The notes: generated by a model from the sequence alone, not told the origin. 64,000 nucleotides of DNA from Flavilitoribacter nigricans DSM 23189 = NBRC 102662 (GCF_002646595.1 NZ_PDUD01000035.1:97705-161704); one strand, 5' to 3'; positions 17,798 through 26,333 are shown, counted from the stretch's first letter. Made by a program: numbers and translations.

Positions 17798-18733
17798 TCA
17801 CTCGTAAGCAATATGGAAAAGCGCGTCTCCCTGACTGACTACCGGGGCGTTGTTGTGCCCGATGATTATGCCGGATTCCTTGGCTTTTACCCATATGGTA
17901 TTGGATTTTCCGTAAGGTCCGTTGATCTGTCCGATGACGTCTCCCTTCTCCACTTTATTGCCCGAACATTTGATCCAAAGGAACATTCCGGCTTTTTCGG
18001 CACGAATCCAGGTCGTTTTTTTAAAAACTTCCGTATTCGCAGCCTTGGCTTCGGATTTGATCATTTCGCGCCGGGCCAGTACCCGGTGTAGCCCGCTCAG
18101 CCCTTTCTGGATCGCCATCGAATCGTAGCGTAGGCTTTCGCCGCCTTCAAACACAATGATCGGTTTTTCCAGATCCAGGGCCGTGCGGCGCAGGGATTTG
18201 GCAATGGTGCCCATGCCGAGGGCAAAAGGAGCGCCGAAATCCATGGCCAGTTGCTCGCTTTCCGCGTGATTCCGGGTGAAGCGCACCTGCGGATAATTGT
18301 ACAGGCTGCGTCCACCGGTGTGAAAATCGATGCCGAAATCCACAAGCGGCAATATCTTTTTGGTGATGGTCCGGGCTACCCGGCTGGCCAGACTGCCGGA
18401 AGTGCTTCCGGGAAAACTGCGGTTTACATCCTTTCCGTCCGGAACGTCCCGGCTGAAATTAATAAAGCCGTAGATGTTGAGGAGCGGGATTGCGATCACA
18501 TTGCCTTTGGTCAACTGCTCGAACAATCCGTCGTCTACGGCTCGCCGGATGATCTCTACCCCGTTGATCTCATCGCCGTGCACTCCGCCCAGTACCAACA
18601 TCGTGGGGCCGGGTTCCGCACTCCGGTAAATATGCGCATGAATACTGATCCGGGTCCCGGAAGGTAACTGACCGACGGAGATCTTGATGCTGTTCTGTTC
18701 TCCGGGGGCTATGTCAATACCATTGATATTCAT
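17798..18733 (-). CDS. Succinylglutamate desuccinylase/aspartoacylase-family zinc deacylase
   Basis: A 311-residue M14-like zinc enzyme. The zinc ligands are H52 and E55 in GGVHGDEING and the histidine of IDFHTGG near residue 140; DVNRSFPG is the substrate carboxylate-binding motif. The family cleaves N-acyl amino acids; in Bacteroidota many members lie near genes for amino-acid ligation or degradation, but no such link is present here. It ends 50 bp before the start of the phosphoesterase gene on the same strand and follows the HAD hydrolase closely (8 bp), suggesting an operon. Confidence 0.88.
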   Translation of the reverse strand: MNINGIDIAPGEQNSIKISVGQLPSGTRISIHAHIYRSAEPGPTMLVLGGVHGDEINGVEIIRRAVDDGLFEQLTKGNVIAIPLLNIYGFINFSRDVPDGKDVNRSFPGSTSGSLASRVARTITKKILPLVDFGIDFHTGGRSLYNYPQVRFTRNHAESEQLAMDFGAPFALGMGTIAKSLRRTALDLEKPIIVFEGGESLRYDSMAIQKGLSGLHRVLARREMIKSEAKAANTEVFKKTTWIRAEKAGMFLWIKCSGNKVEKGDVIGQINGPYGKSNTIWVKAKESGIIIGHNNAPVVSQGDALFHIAYE

Positions 18734-18740
18734 ACTGTTT

Positions 18741-19367
18741 TTAAATTATTCCTGCCTGTTCCAGAGTCGCTCTCAGCGCCGCCGGATCGGTGAAGTGGAT
18801 CGCGTGGATGCCGAATTCCCGGGCGGCGGTTATATTGGGCATACTGTCGTCGATGAAGACGGCTTTATCCGGTTCGATGCCGTAACGATCGACGAGCAGC
18901 TGGTAGATCTTCGGATCGGGTTTTTTGAGGTTTTCCGCTCCCGATACGAGGATGCCCTCAAAGATCTGCAGAAAATCGTAGCGCTCCCAGGCGTAGGGCC
19001 AGGTTTCGGCCGACCAGTTGGTCAGCGCGAGTAAGCGGTGCCGGCCCTGTTCTTCCAATTCTTGCAGGATCTCGACGGTACCTGCTATCGGTCCGTTCAG
19101 CATTTCGGTCCAGCGTTCGCGGAAAGCGCGGATCTCGGTGGTGTATTCGGGATGCCGGCCGGTGAGCAGTTCTGTAGCTTCCGCCCAGGTGCGGCCCGCA
19201 TCCTGCTGGGCGTTCCAGCTGGGAGTGCAGACATGGTTGAGGAAATGCTGGATGTCTTCCTCCCGGTCAAATATCTTGCGGTACAGGTATTCCGGGTTCC
19301 AGTCGATCAGAACGGCACCCAGGTCAAAGATAACGGTGTCTATTTCGGTGTTGCTGCTAATGCTCAT
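18741..19367 (-). CDS. HAD-superfamily phosphatase
   Basis: A 208-residue HAD hydrolase of subfamily IA. Motif I is IFDLGAVLIDW (nucleophile D), motif II the ALTNWS threonine/asparagine block, motif III KKPDPKIY and motif IV VFIDDSMPN. The glycine in place of the second aspartate of motif I matches the DLGGVL/YihX-like branch, which acts on sugar or nucleotide monophosphates. The frame stays open upstream to 19529, but this extension encodes nothing HAD-like and reads across a probable gene remnant, so the ATG at 19367 was chosen. The aspartoacylase-like gene follows after 8 bp. Confidence 0.88.
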   Translation of the reverse strand: MSISSNTEIDTVIFDLGAVLIDWNPEYLYRKIFDREEDIQHFLNHVCTPSWNAQQDAGRTWAEATELLTGRHPEYTTEIRAFRERWTEMLNGPIAGTVEILQELEEQGRHRLLALTNWSAETWPYAWERYDFLQIFEGILVSGAENLKKPDPKIYQLLVDRYGIEPDKAVFIDDSMPNITAAREFGIHAIHFTDPAALRATLEQAGII

Positions 19368-19380
19368 TACGTTGTTTAGA

Positions 19381-19485
19381 TTATATCCATTCCTCCCGGT
19401 ATTCCAGGTCCGGAGGTTGGTAGTTGATGAACTGTACAATGTGGGGTTTGTCGGAAGTATTGAAGCTGCTGCCGTGCGGTAGGCA
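19381..19485 (-). pseudogene. Remnant resembling the C-terminus of a phytanoyl-CoA dioxygenase
   Basis: In the gap between the clan GH-A lipoprotein and the HAD gene, the minus strand encodes in one frame CLPHGSSFNTSDKPHIVQF and then INYQPPDLEYREEWI before a TAA. The 'HGSxxNxSxxxR/H' arrangement, with the distal iron-binding histidine and the 2-oxoglutarate-binding residue region, is what the end of PhyH-family dioxygenases looks like. The frame can be read back to a GTG overlapping the previous stop (about 52 codons), but everything upstream of CLPHG lacks the rest of the family. I infer a decayed gene of which only the last 35 codons remain. Similarity was judged by eye. Confidence 0.4.
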
Positions 19486-19535
19486 ATGCTTCCCTCGTCT
19501 TGAATGGCCTGCGAAACTGTTTCCATCATGTTCGT

Positions 19536-20816
19536 TCACCGGTCTAATTTAATCACTTGCGGCATGCCGTTCAGCTGTAGTCTTTGCCCTCTGAAGCTTA
19601 CTTCGCTGACTTCTGCCCGAAAAGGCCCGGCCTGCCAGGCCAAATATAGCAGGTTTGCACCGTCGGAAAGACTGAAAATGTAAACATCTTTTTCGGAAAT
19701 TACCTCCTGGAAACGATAGGCGCCGTAGCGATCCAGAAAATCGCGGATCAGAAAATAGCTTTTTTTGGGGCGCTTCCGGGCGTCGATGAGCCCGCAACTG
19801 GAATAGATCGGTACGTGTGGCTGATCGTATAATTCGTAAAAGATCAGCCGGTTAACGCCATAGCGGGCACTCAGCAGCAGGGCCCGCAGGAGGTAGGCGG
19901 CTTGTGCATTTTCCCCGATCGTTTCGCTGTTCCAGCCCGTTTCGGTAATGTTGAGGTCCAGGTGCGGTGCTACCGAATCTCTCCAGGCCACCAGGTCCGT
20001 AAATTCCAGAAAACGGCCGTTGGGGCTTTCCGGCGCCTGATTGATATCGTGGGTACCCTTTTCAAAAGCGTAAAAATGGCCGCTGATCGCCGCCAGCTTA
20101 TCAAGGGTGCTCCGGGGTAGCATCTGGTCGATATGGTCATTGATGCGACTGTCGGGTTTGGAATTCTGGAAAGCCGGCGCCGAAAGCTGAAGTCGCCATC
20201 GCCCGCCGTAATAATCGTCTCCCGCCCGGATGACGGTGCGCAGGAGTTGTTCGAAACACTCCGGTCCCGGGGTTGCTTCGCCCCAGGGTTCGTTCCCGAT
20301 CTCAAGCAGATCCACCAGACATTCCCTGCGGCGATCCCTGGGACAGAAGGTGGCAAGGTATTCCTGGGTATAGGTGTAAACGGTGGATTCCAGGTCACCC
20401 CATTCGTCGCAGGTGTACCACTTGTCGGGCCATTTTCCCACAGTTTCCCAACTGTGGATGACGTAAGGAATTCTTTCTTTCCAGTTTTTGGTTCGGTAGT
20501 AATTCTCACTGAAACCGCCCCAGCGGGCCCCTTCCTGAAAGGCAGCGGGCTGAAAATCTGCGGGTTGCCGATCTTCAAAATCCTTTTCCTGGAGGTAAAA
20601 CATGCGGGCATTGGCAAAGATGCGGCCGGGAAAAGAATCTTTTTTAATTTCACTGTCCCAGTTGGTGCCACCGGTTACTCCGAACATCTGACGCAGGGAT
20701 AGCGCATGGGGGCGGGCCGGAGGCAGATACTGCTGAGCCCGGCATCCGGGAAGGCCGGTTGAACAAATGATGAGGGTCAGGACTTTTATGAATAAGCATT
20801 TTTTCAAATGGATCAC
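19536..20816 (-). CDS. Clan GH-A-like TIM-barrel glycoside hydrolase lipoprotein
   Basis: A 426-residue exported protein. The signal peptide ends in the lipobox LPGC (Cys25), so it should be a lipid-anchored envelope protein. The barrel carries EIGNEPWG with the predicted acid/base E176 and NITETGWNSE with the predicted nucleophile E292, the arrangement of clan GH-A families such as GH5, GH39 and relatives. The exact family and glycan are not clear to me. The start is a GTG five bases from the divergent DUF72 start codon, so its promoter must lie inside the DUF72 gene. Confidence 0.72.
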   Translation of the reverse strand: MIHLKKCLFIKVLTLIICSTGLPGCRAQQYLPPARPHALSLRQMFGVTGGTNWDSEIKKDSFPGRIFANARMFYLQEKDFEDRQPADFQPAAFQEGARWGGFSENYYRTKNWKERIPYVIHSWETVGKWPDKWYTCDEWGDLESTVYTYTQEYLATFCPRDRRRECLVDLLEIGNEPWGEATPGPECFEQLLRTVIRAGDDYYGGRWRLQLSAPAFQNSKPDSRINDHIDQMLPRSTLDKLAAISGHFYAFEKGTHDINQAPESPNGRFLEFTDLVAWRDSVAPHLDLNITETGWNSETIGENAQAAYLLRALLLSARYGVNRLIFYELYDQPHVPIYSSCGLIDARKRPKKSYFLIRDFLDRYGAYRFQEVISEKDVYIFSLSDGANLLYLAWQAGPFRAEVSEVSFRGQRLQLNGMPQVIKLDR

Positions 20817-20821
20817 ATTTT

Positions 20822-21739
20822 ATGAAATTTGGTAAATTAGAAGATATCAGTCGGGTGGACTTCACCCTGCCGGATGACCCCGCGGGCAATGAGAAAGTAC
20901 TGAACGGATTAGACCGCCCGGAGCATCCTCCAACCTGCTATATCGGATGTACCGGCTGGAGCATGCCGGAGTGGATCGGCAAGGTATATCCTAAAGGAGC
21001 CAAAAGCAAAGATTTTCTCAAGTATTACAGTCAGCAGTTTAACACCATCGAGTTCAATACGACCCACTACCGGATCCCGAATTTTTCGACGGTGGAGAAA
21101 TGGTACGAGGAATCCGCTCCCGACTTCAAGTTTTGCCCGAAGGTACCCCAATCCATTAGCCACAGCCGGGACCTGGGAGCTGGAAATGACAGTCTGGAAT
21201 TCTTCACGGACGTAATTTTAGGATTAAAAGAAAAGCTGGGCGCTTGTTTTTTACAACTTCCCCCGTATTTTGGGCACGACCGCCTGGCCTTGCTGGAAAA
21301 CTTCCTGCAACGCTGGCCGCAGGAGATCGATCTGGCGGTGGAGGTCAGGCACGAAAGTTGGTTTGAGGGGGAGGCCAAACGCCGCGATCTTTTCAACCTG
21401 CTTTTCCGCTACGGCGCCGGAACGGTGATCACCGATGTGGCCGGCCGCCGTGATGTTTTACACATGGCGCTGACTTCCGGGGTTGCGATGGTACGCTTTG
21501 TGGGCAATGGGCTGCATCCCACGGACTACGAGCGGATCGACGAATGGGTAGACCGGATAAACATCTGGTTCGAACAGGGATTGCACGAGATTTTCTTTTT
21601 TCCCCACGAACCGGATAATATATTAGCTCCGGAATTGGCGCTATATCTCTTTGAAAAGATCAGGAATAATAGTACCATTAGGGTGAAAGGCCCCACCTTG
21701 CTGGACGAACAGGAGGGCGAACAAATGACATTATTTTAA
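20822..21739 (+). CDS. DUF72 TIM-barrel protein
   Basis: A 305-residue DUF72 protein. The core begins YIGCTGWSMPEWIGKVYP (about residue 40), followed by FNTIEFNTTHYRIP and KVPQSISHSRDL, all standard for the family; the N-terminal MKFG...DFTLPDD extension is common in Bacteroidota members. The biochemical role is unknown. The stop codon is separated by one base from the ppk1 start, so the two are almost certainly translated from one mRNA. Confidence 0.9.
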   Translation: MKFGKLEDISRVDFTLPDDPAGNEKVLNGLDRPEHPPTCYIGCTGWSMPEWIGKVYPKGAKSKDFLKYYSQQFNTIEFNTTHYRIPNFSTVEKWYEESAPDFKFCPKVPQSISHSRDLGAGNDSLEFFTDVILGLKEKLGACFLQLPPYFGHDRLALLENFLQRWPQEIDLAVEVRHESWFEGEAKRRDLFNLLFRYGAGTVITDVAGRRDVLHMALTSGVAMVRFVGNGLHPTDYERIDEWVDRINIWFEQGLHEIFFFPHEPDNILAPELALYLFEKIRNNSTIRVKGPTLLDEQEGEQMTLF

Positions 21740-21740
21740 G

Positions 21741-23840
21741 ATGGTGACTGAATTTACGAAAGAAAAAGAATTGCCGCTGGTAGCCCGCGACATCAGCTGG
21801 TTGTCCTTTAACGAGCGGGTGTTACAGGAAGCCAGGGACCACACGGTGCCCCTATTCGAGCGGATCAAGTTCCTGGCGATCTATTCGTCCAACCTGGATG
21901 AGTTCTTCCGCGTGCGGATGGCCAACCACCGGAACCTGTTGCGGGTCGGTAAGAAGACCAAAAAAGAACTGGATATCGATCCCAAACAGACGGTAAAGGA
22001 GATCCAGGAGATCGTCAACGAACAACAGGAAGAATTCAGCCGGATCTTTCAGGAAGAGATCATTCCCGAGCTGAAGAAGCACAATATCAATATACTGCGC
22101 CGTCTTGATCTGAACGAAGAGCAGAAGGAGTTCGTGGAAAATTACTTCCGGGATCACATGTTGCCCTTCGTGCAGCCGGTACTGTTATTCAAGGATAAGA
22201 TCCGGCCTTTTCTCAATAATGCGGCCCTGTATCTGTCGGTGCTGCTCAAACCGAAGGACAACTACAAGGCAGACTACGACTACGCCATCGTCAAGATCCC
22301 GTCCGATCACTTACCCCGTTTTATCCAGTTGCCGTCGCCCAGCAGCCGGTACGACATCATCATGCTGGATGACATCGTAAGGCACAGTATTTCCTGGATG
22401 TTTCCCGGCTACCATGTGATCGATACTTATTCCATTAAACTGACCCGGGATGCGGAGTTGTACATCGACGATGAGTTTTCCGGCAATCTGATCCAGAAGA
22501 TTAAATCCAGTCTGACCAAAAGACACGTCGGACCGGCTTCCCGTTTTGTTTACGACAGTGAAATGCCGGAAGATTTCCTCAATTTTTTGATGGAGGTCTT
22601 CGATCTGGATAAATACGACCTGTTGCGGGAAGGCCGCTACCACAATAACTTCGATTTTTTCCGTTTTCCGGATTTCGGCATGGGCCATCTAAAGAATTCA
22701 CCTCTGCCGCCCCTGCCGTATAAGCCACTGGAAGAGACCAAAGACTTTTTTCAGCAGATCCGGGAGAAGGATCACATGATCTACGTACCGTACCATTCCT
22801 ACGAATCCGTCGTTCGCTTTTTTGAACAGGCGGCGCACGATCCGAAGGTCACCCACATTAAGATCGTTCAATACCGGGTGGCCCGGAAATCCCGCATTAT
22901 GGACGCCCTAATCAACGCCGTCCGTTCGGGTAAGCAGGTATCGGTCTTTATCGAGGTAAAGGCGCGCTTCGATGAGGAGGCTAACCTCGAATGGGGGGAA
23001 AAGCTGTCGAAAGCCGGCGTGACGGTGCACTACAGTTTCCCGGGCGTGAAAGTACACAGTAAACTCGCCCTGGTTCGCCGTCTGGAAAAGAACGGGCCAA
23101 CCATGTACACCTACCTGTCGACCGGTAACTTTCACGAAGATACGGCCAAGATCTACAGCGATTTTGGACTTTTCACTGCCGACGAACGCCTGGTTTACGA
23201 AGTGGCCCGCGTATTTTCTTTTCTGGAAACGGAACAGGTACCGGCCCAGCCGTTTGAACACCTGCTGGTCGGGCAGTTCAACCTGCGCTCGGATCTGGAA
23301 TCTCTCATCAACTACGAGATCGAACAGGCCAAAGCCGATAAGCCGGCCTCCATCATTCTGAAGATGAACAGCCTGCAGGATGAGACCATGATCGAAAAAC
23401 TTTACGAAGCCAGCATGGCGGGCGTACAGGTGACCCTGATCATCCGGGGGATCTGTTGCCTGGTGCCGGGATTACCGGAAAGTGAGAATATCCACGCTTT
23501 ATCCATCGTTGATCGCTTTCTGGAGCACTCCCGGGTGTTTATCTTCCACCACGGCGGTGAGGAGCTGACTTATCTTTCGTCCGCCGACTGGATGACCCGT
23601 AATCTGAGCTACCGCGTGGAAACGGCTTTCCCGATCTACGATCCGGCCCTGCGCCGGGAGATCCGGGAATACATCAATATCCAGTTGATGGATAATGTAA
23701 AGGCCCGTGTCCTGGATGCAACCTTGAGCAATACCTATTACCGGAATGGATCACTGGCCATCCGCTCCCAGCGGGAGACCTACTACTACATCAAACGGCA
23801 AATGGAAGCGGAGAAACTGTCGGCCAAAAAGGAGCGGTAG
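21741..23840 (+). CDS. ppk1: Polyphosphate kinase 1
   Basis: A 699-residue enzyme that polymerises the terminal phosphate of ATP into polyphosphate at the membrane. The N-terminal helical domain starts RDISWLSFNERVL, and the two phospholipase-D-like catalytic domains include the autophosphorylated histidine H439 in VKVHSKLAL, YLSTGNFHEDTAKIYSDFG and the late EHSRVFIFHHGG block. Length is normal. It directly follows DUF72. No exopolyphosphatase gene is in the window. Confidence 0.96.
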   Translation: MVTEFTKEKELPLVARDISWLSFNERVLQEARDHTVPLFERIKFLAIYSSNLDEFFRVRMANHRNLLRVGKKTKKELDIDPKQTVKEIQEIVNEQQEEFSRIFQEEIIPELKKHNINILRRLDLNEEQKEFVENYFRDHMLPFVQPVLLFKDKIRPFLNNAALYLSVLLKPKDNYKADYDYAIVKIPSDHLPRFIQLPSPSSRYDIIMLDDIVRHSISWMFPGYHVIDTYSIKLTRDAELYIDDEFSGNLIQKIKSSLTKRHVGPASRFVYDSEMPEDFLNFLMEVFDLDKYDLLREGRYHNNFDFFRFPDFGMGHLKNSPLPPLPYKPLEETKDFFQQIREKDHMIYVPYHSYESVVRFFEQAAHDPKVTHIKIVQYRVARKSRIMDALINAVRSGKQVSVFIEVKARFDEEANLEWGEKLSKAGVTVHYSFPGVKVHSKLALVRRLEKNGPTMYTYLSTGNFHEDTAKIYSDFGLFTADERLVYEVARVFSFLETEQVPAQPFEHLLVGQFNLRSDLESLINYEIEQAKADKPASIILKMNSLQDETMIEKLYEASMAGVQVTLIIRGICCLVPGLPESENIHALSIVDRFLEHSRVFIFHHGGEELTYLSSADWMTRNLSYRVETAFPIYDPALRREIREYINIQLMDNVKARVLDATLSNTYYRNGSLAIRSQRETYYYIKRQMEAEKLSAKKER

Positions 23841-24185
23841 AGCGGAGACTGCTGTAAAAATTTTCACTGGGCTGCAGAGGGCATAAAGTACTTTGGCTGC
23901 AATTACTGGCTTCTAAGGCGGCATGTCGCATTATTCATCAAGAGGTGCCCATTTTGCGGTGGAGTAGGGGAGAGCGCCCTATTTGCCGCTAAAAGACATT
24001 CTCGGAGGGTCCGTCCGGGCCTGCTGATACCCTTTTTTCAATTTTTCAGTTATCGGATACGACGCGAACGGGAGCGGTTTCCTGCGCCCTGCTGTTTATT
24101 CCGCTCTTTCAAGTGGAGTGGAAACAGGCTGTTTTATTTTATTAAGCCACAGATAATCAGCGTATTAAGGCTCGATTTTCCCAAC
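23841..24185. other. Intergenic stretch with no recognised gene
   Basis: Between ppk1 and the promoter of the solute-binding protein gene. I see no convincing open frame, hairpin with T-run or repeat in it. The sequence composition matches the surrounding genes. Confidence 0.5.
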
Positions 24186-24216
24186 TTGACAATCTCCCTA
24201 AATTAACCTATCTTTA
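24186..24216 (+). promoter_or_regulatory. Bacteroidota-type promoter of the solute-binding protein gene
   Basis: TTG at 24186-24188, 20 nt spacer, then TATCTTTA at 24209-24216, a close match to the Bacteroidota -33/-7 pattern TTG...TAnnTTTG. It predicts a leader of about 85 nt before the ATG at 24307. Confidence 0.6.
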
Positions 24217-24306
24217 TAAGAAACCAAATTCAAATCTCCCGAGCTTCAATCTTCGCAGCGCTCCGACAAGTCAGTATTTCATTCCTAACCAATATAATAC
24301 TGCAAT

Positions 24307-25656
24307 ATGAGATTCAATCACCACCACCATGTACCCAGAGGGAGGCTATTCCAACCATTCCTGATCCTTCCCTTATTGCTCGTTTCTCTCTTCCTGAGCA
24401 ACTGTTCTGAAAAATCCACCACGGAACTCAACTTTGCTTTCGGACCCGACGACAGCGGCGCCGTGGCCGACCTGATCGAAGCCTTCAATCAGACCTACAA
24501 GGGCGAGATCCAGGTCAACTGGCAGGAAGGCTCGCGCGTATCCAACGAATTTTACCGCGAGATCGAAAAGGACCAGTCCTCCGATAATCCGAGCATGGAT
24601 ATTATCGGGGCGGACGTCGTCTGGACGGCAGCGCTGGCGCACGCCGGCTGGGCCAGGGACCTGTCCAACAACTTCTACGACAACTACCAGACGAACGACT
24701 TCAACGAAGCGTCCCTGAATTCTACGATCTACCAGTCCAAGATCTGGGGCATGCCCTGGTATATGGACGCCGGTATCCTCTACTACCGCAAGGACCTGCT
24801 GGCGGCCAATGGCTTTGATCACCCACCGGTAACCTGGAGTGAGCTCAAACAGATGGCGAAGACCATCATGGCCAACGACGGTCCCAAATACGGATACGTC
24901 TTTCAGGGAGCCAATTACGAGGGAGGGGTCGTTAACGCCTGTGAGTTCATCTGGAACGCAGGCGGTAATTTCCTGATCAGTGATCTTTCCATCGGCAGCG
25001 AGATCGACGAATCTTCCGATGAGGTAAATATCATCACCATCAACTCCGACGCAGCTAAGATGGGCCTGACCGAAGCGCTGGATATGATCACGTCCGGCGT
25101 GAGTCCCGAAGTAGTCAGCAACTTTAAAGAGCGGGAAACGGCCGCCGCCTTTGCCAACGGCGATGCCATCTTCATGCGCGCCTGGCCGACGGCTTACCCG
25201 GCTCTGGAAGCAGGAGATACCAAGGTAACTACGGATCAGTTTGCGCTGGCACCGCTACCGGTCAGTGAATTCGGCATGCAGTCTTACAGTTGTCTGGGGG
25301 GCTGGAATCTGGTCATCAGCAATCACATCGATGCGGATAAAGAGGAAGCCGCCTGGAAATTTATCCAATTCATGACGGACGCCCGCCAACAAAAAGAACT
25401 GGCCCTGAACGGTGGTACATTACCGACGCTGCAGCAGCTGTATTCCGACGAACGATTGATGCGTAAAGCCCCGGTTGTGGATTTTGCCCGCCAGGTCATT
25501 CAGAATACCCGGGTACGTCCGATCACGTCCAAGTACATGGAATTGTCGCCGGATATTGCCTGGACTTTCAACGAAGTCCTGAAGGGCAACCTGAATCCCA
25601 CCGAGGCAGTAGAGACCATGCAGGGGCAAATGGAGGACGTACTCGCGGCGAACTGA
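24307..25656 (+). CDS. Extracellular sugar-type ABC solute-binding lipoprotein
   Basis: A 449-residue family 1 solute-binding protein. The signal peptide ends LFLSNC (lipobox, Cys33), so it is lipid-anchored. The mature part begins LNFAFGPDDSGAVADLIEAF and contains GADVVWTAALA, WGMPWYMDAGILYYRKDLL and the late LGGWNLVISN, typical of trehalose/maltose-type binding proteins. Unusually, no permease or ATPase gene lies on either side: an intergenic gap precedes it and tRNA genes follow. Either the membrane components are elsewhere, or the protein acts with something other than an ABC importer. Four histidines lie at residues 5-8 before the hydrophobic core. Confidence 0.88.
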   Translation: MRFNHHHHVPRGRLFQPFLILPLLLVSLFLSNCSEKSTTELNFAFGPDDSGAVADLIEAFNQTYKGEIQVNWQEGSRVSNEFYREIEKDQSSDNPSMDIIGADVVWTAALAHAGWARDLSNNFYDNYQTNDFNEASLNSTIYQSKIWGMPWYMDAGILYYRKDLLAANGFDHPPVTWSELKQMAKTIMANDGPKYGYVFQGANYEGGVVNACEFIWNAGGNFLISDLSIGSEIDESSDEVNIITINSDAAKMGLTEALDMITSGVSPEVVSNFKERETAAAFANGDAIFMRAWPTAYPALEAGDTKVTTDQFALAPLPVSEFGMQSYSCLGGWNLVISNHIDADKEEAAWKFIQFMTDARQQKELALNGGTLPTLQQLYSDERLMRKAPVVDFARQVIQNTRVRPITSKYMELSPDIAWTFNEVLKGNLNPTEAVETMQGQMEDVLAAN

Positions 25657-25810
25657 CGGATAGCGTGGTTTAAACCGCCCGTCCGGAAAAAAAATGGAAA
25701 AAAATGCATTTTTTTTAGTCCGCTCTAAGCTTCTTGCTATCAATAAATTAAAAGGGATCTACTCCCGCTATTGGGCAGCAAAATAGGCCGGATCTAAAAA
25801 AATGTTGTGA

Positions 25811-25848
25811 GGAGACTTGGATATTTGTTTCAAGTCTCCTTATATTTG
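25811..25848 (+). promoter_or_regulatory. Promoter of tRNA-Gly with a perfect inverted repeat over it
   Basis: TTG (25817-25819), 21-nt spacer and TATATTTG (25841-25848) match the Bacteroidota promoter exactly. GGAGACTTG (25811-25819) and CAAGTCTCC (25831-25839) form a perfect 9-bp inverted repeat with an 11-nt loop that covers the -33 box and ends one base before the -7 box. It could be an operator, or the hairpin end of the upstream transcript. Confidence 0.65.
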
Positions 25849-25895
25849 CATCGCTCTTACAAAAAGGGGTTAAACGAAACCCCAACAACAAACAT

Positions 25896-25971
25896 GCAGA
25901 TGTAGCTCAGCTGGTAGAGCGCAACCTTGCCAAGGTTGAGGTCGCGGGTTCGAATCTCGTCATCTGCTCCA
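25896..25971 (+). tRNA. tRNA-Gly (anticodon GCC)
   Basis: A full cloverleaf: acceptor GCAGATG/CATCTGC, D-arm GCTC/GAGC, anticodon stem CAACC/GGTTG with loop TTGCCAA (anticodon GCC), T-loop TTCGAAT, discriminator T and an encoded CCA at 25969-25971. It is followed at once by a strong terminator. Confidence 0.97.
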
Positions 25972-25973
25972 GG

Positions 25974-26004
25974 AAAGCCTCCGAAATTTCGGAGGCTTTT
26001 TTTT
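25974..26004 (+). terminator. Strong terminator after tRNA-Gly
   Basis: AAAGCCTCCGAAA (25974-25986) and TTTCGGAGGCTTT (25987-25999) form a perfect palindrome, followed by more T to 26004. Confidence 0.9.
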
Positions 26005-26008
26005 GTAA

Positions 26009-26050
26009 AGCCGGTCTCCAACCGGCTGAAAATTACGAGCAAGGAGACCG
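26009..26050 (+). other. Two mutually exclusive stems in the spacer between the tRNA genes
   Basis: AGCCGGT (26009-26015) can pair with ACCGGCT (26021-26027), while CGGTCTCC (26012-26019) can instead pair with GGAGACCG (26043-26050). The two stems share bases, so only one can form. There is no T-run after either. It may be a relic of a dispersed hairpin repeat rather than a regulator. Confidence 0.4.
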
Positions 26051-26152
26051 TTTTAAAACAGCCTCCAGGGAACTTTTCCGAAGGGATTTCCCTTACCGAT
26101 ACAAAGACCCGGTGAATATTTTCTACAGCAGAGATTTTACCAGGCATTTTTG

Positions 26153-26160
26153 TATCTTTA
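26153..26160 (+). promoter_or_regulatory. -7 box upstream of tRNA-Leu
   Basis: TATCTTTA, the same box as at 24209, lies 13 bp before the tRNA-Leu 5' end. No clear TTG is at the expected distance. Confidence 0.45.
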
Positions 26161-26173
26161 GACCGTGTTTTAA

Positions 26174-26258
26174 GCCCGGATGGTGGAACTGGTAGACACG
26201 CAGGACTTAAAATCCTGTTCCCATTGCGGGAGTGCGGGTTCGATTCCCGCTCCGGGTA
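26174..26258 (+). tRNA. tRNA-Leu (anticodon TAA)
   Basis: An 85-nt class II tRNA: acceptor GCCCGGA/TCCGGGT with a terminal G-T pair, anticodon stem CAGGA/TCCTG around CTTAAAA (anticodon TAA), a long variable arm (TCCC/GGGA) and T-arm GCGGG TTCGATT CCCGC. The CCA end is not encoded, unlike the neighbouring tRNA-Gly. Confidence 0.96.
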
Positions 26259-26263
26259 CTTTT

Positions 26264-26310
26264 AAAGCCGTAACTGATTGCTTGACGATTGGTTACGGCT
26301 TTTTATTTTT
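26264..26310 (+). terminator. Terminator after tRNA-Leu
   Basis: AAAGCCGTAAC (26264-26274) pairs with GTTACGGCTTT (26292-26302), followed by a T-rich run. Confidence 0.85.
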
Positions 26311-26333
26311 AATGATAGGGTGAAAAATAGGGC

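Noticed and set aside
19368..19529. N-terminal extension of the HAD hydrolase
   Set aside because: The extra residues have no HAD features and read out of frame across the PhyH-like remnant; the ATG at 19367 gives the normal N-terminus.
24319..24330. Four histidines near the N-terminus of the solute-binding protein as a metal site or cloning tag
   Set aside because: They precede the signal peptide core and would be removed on processing; the surrounding sequence is native.
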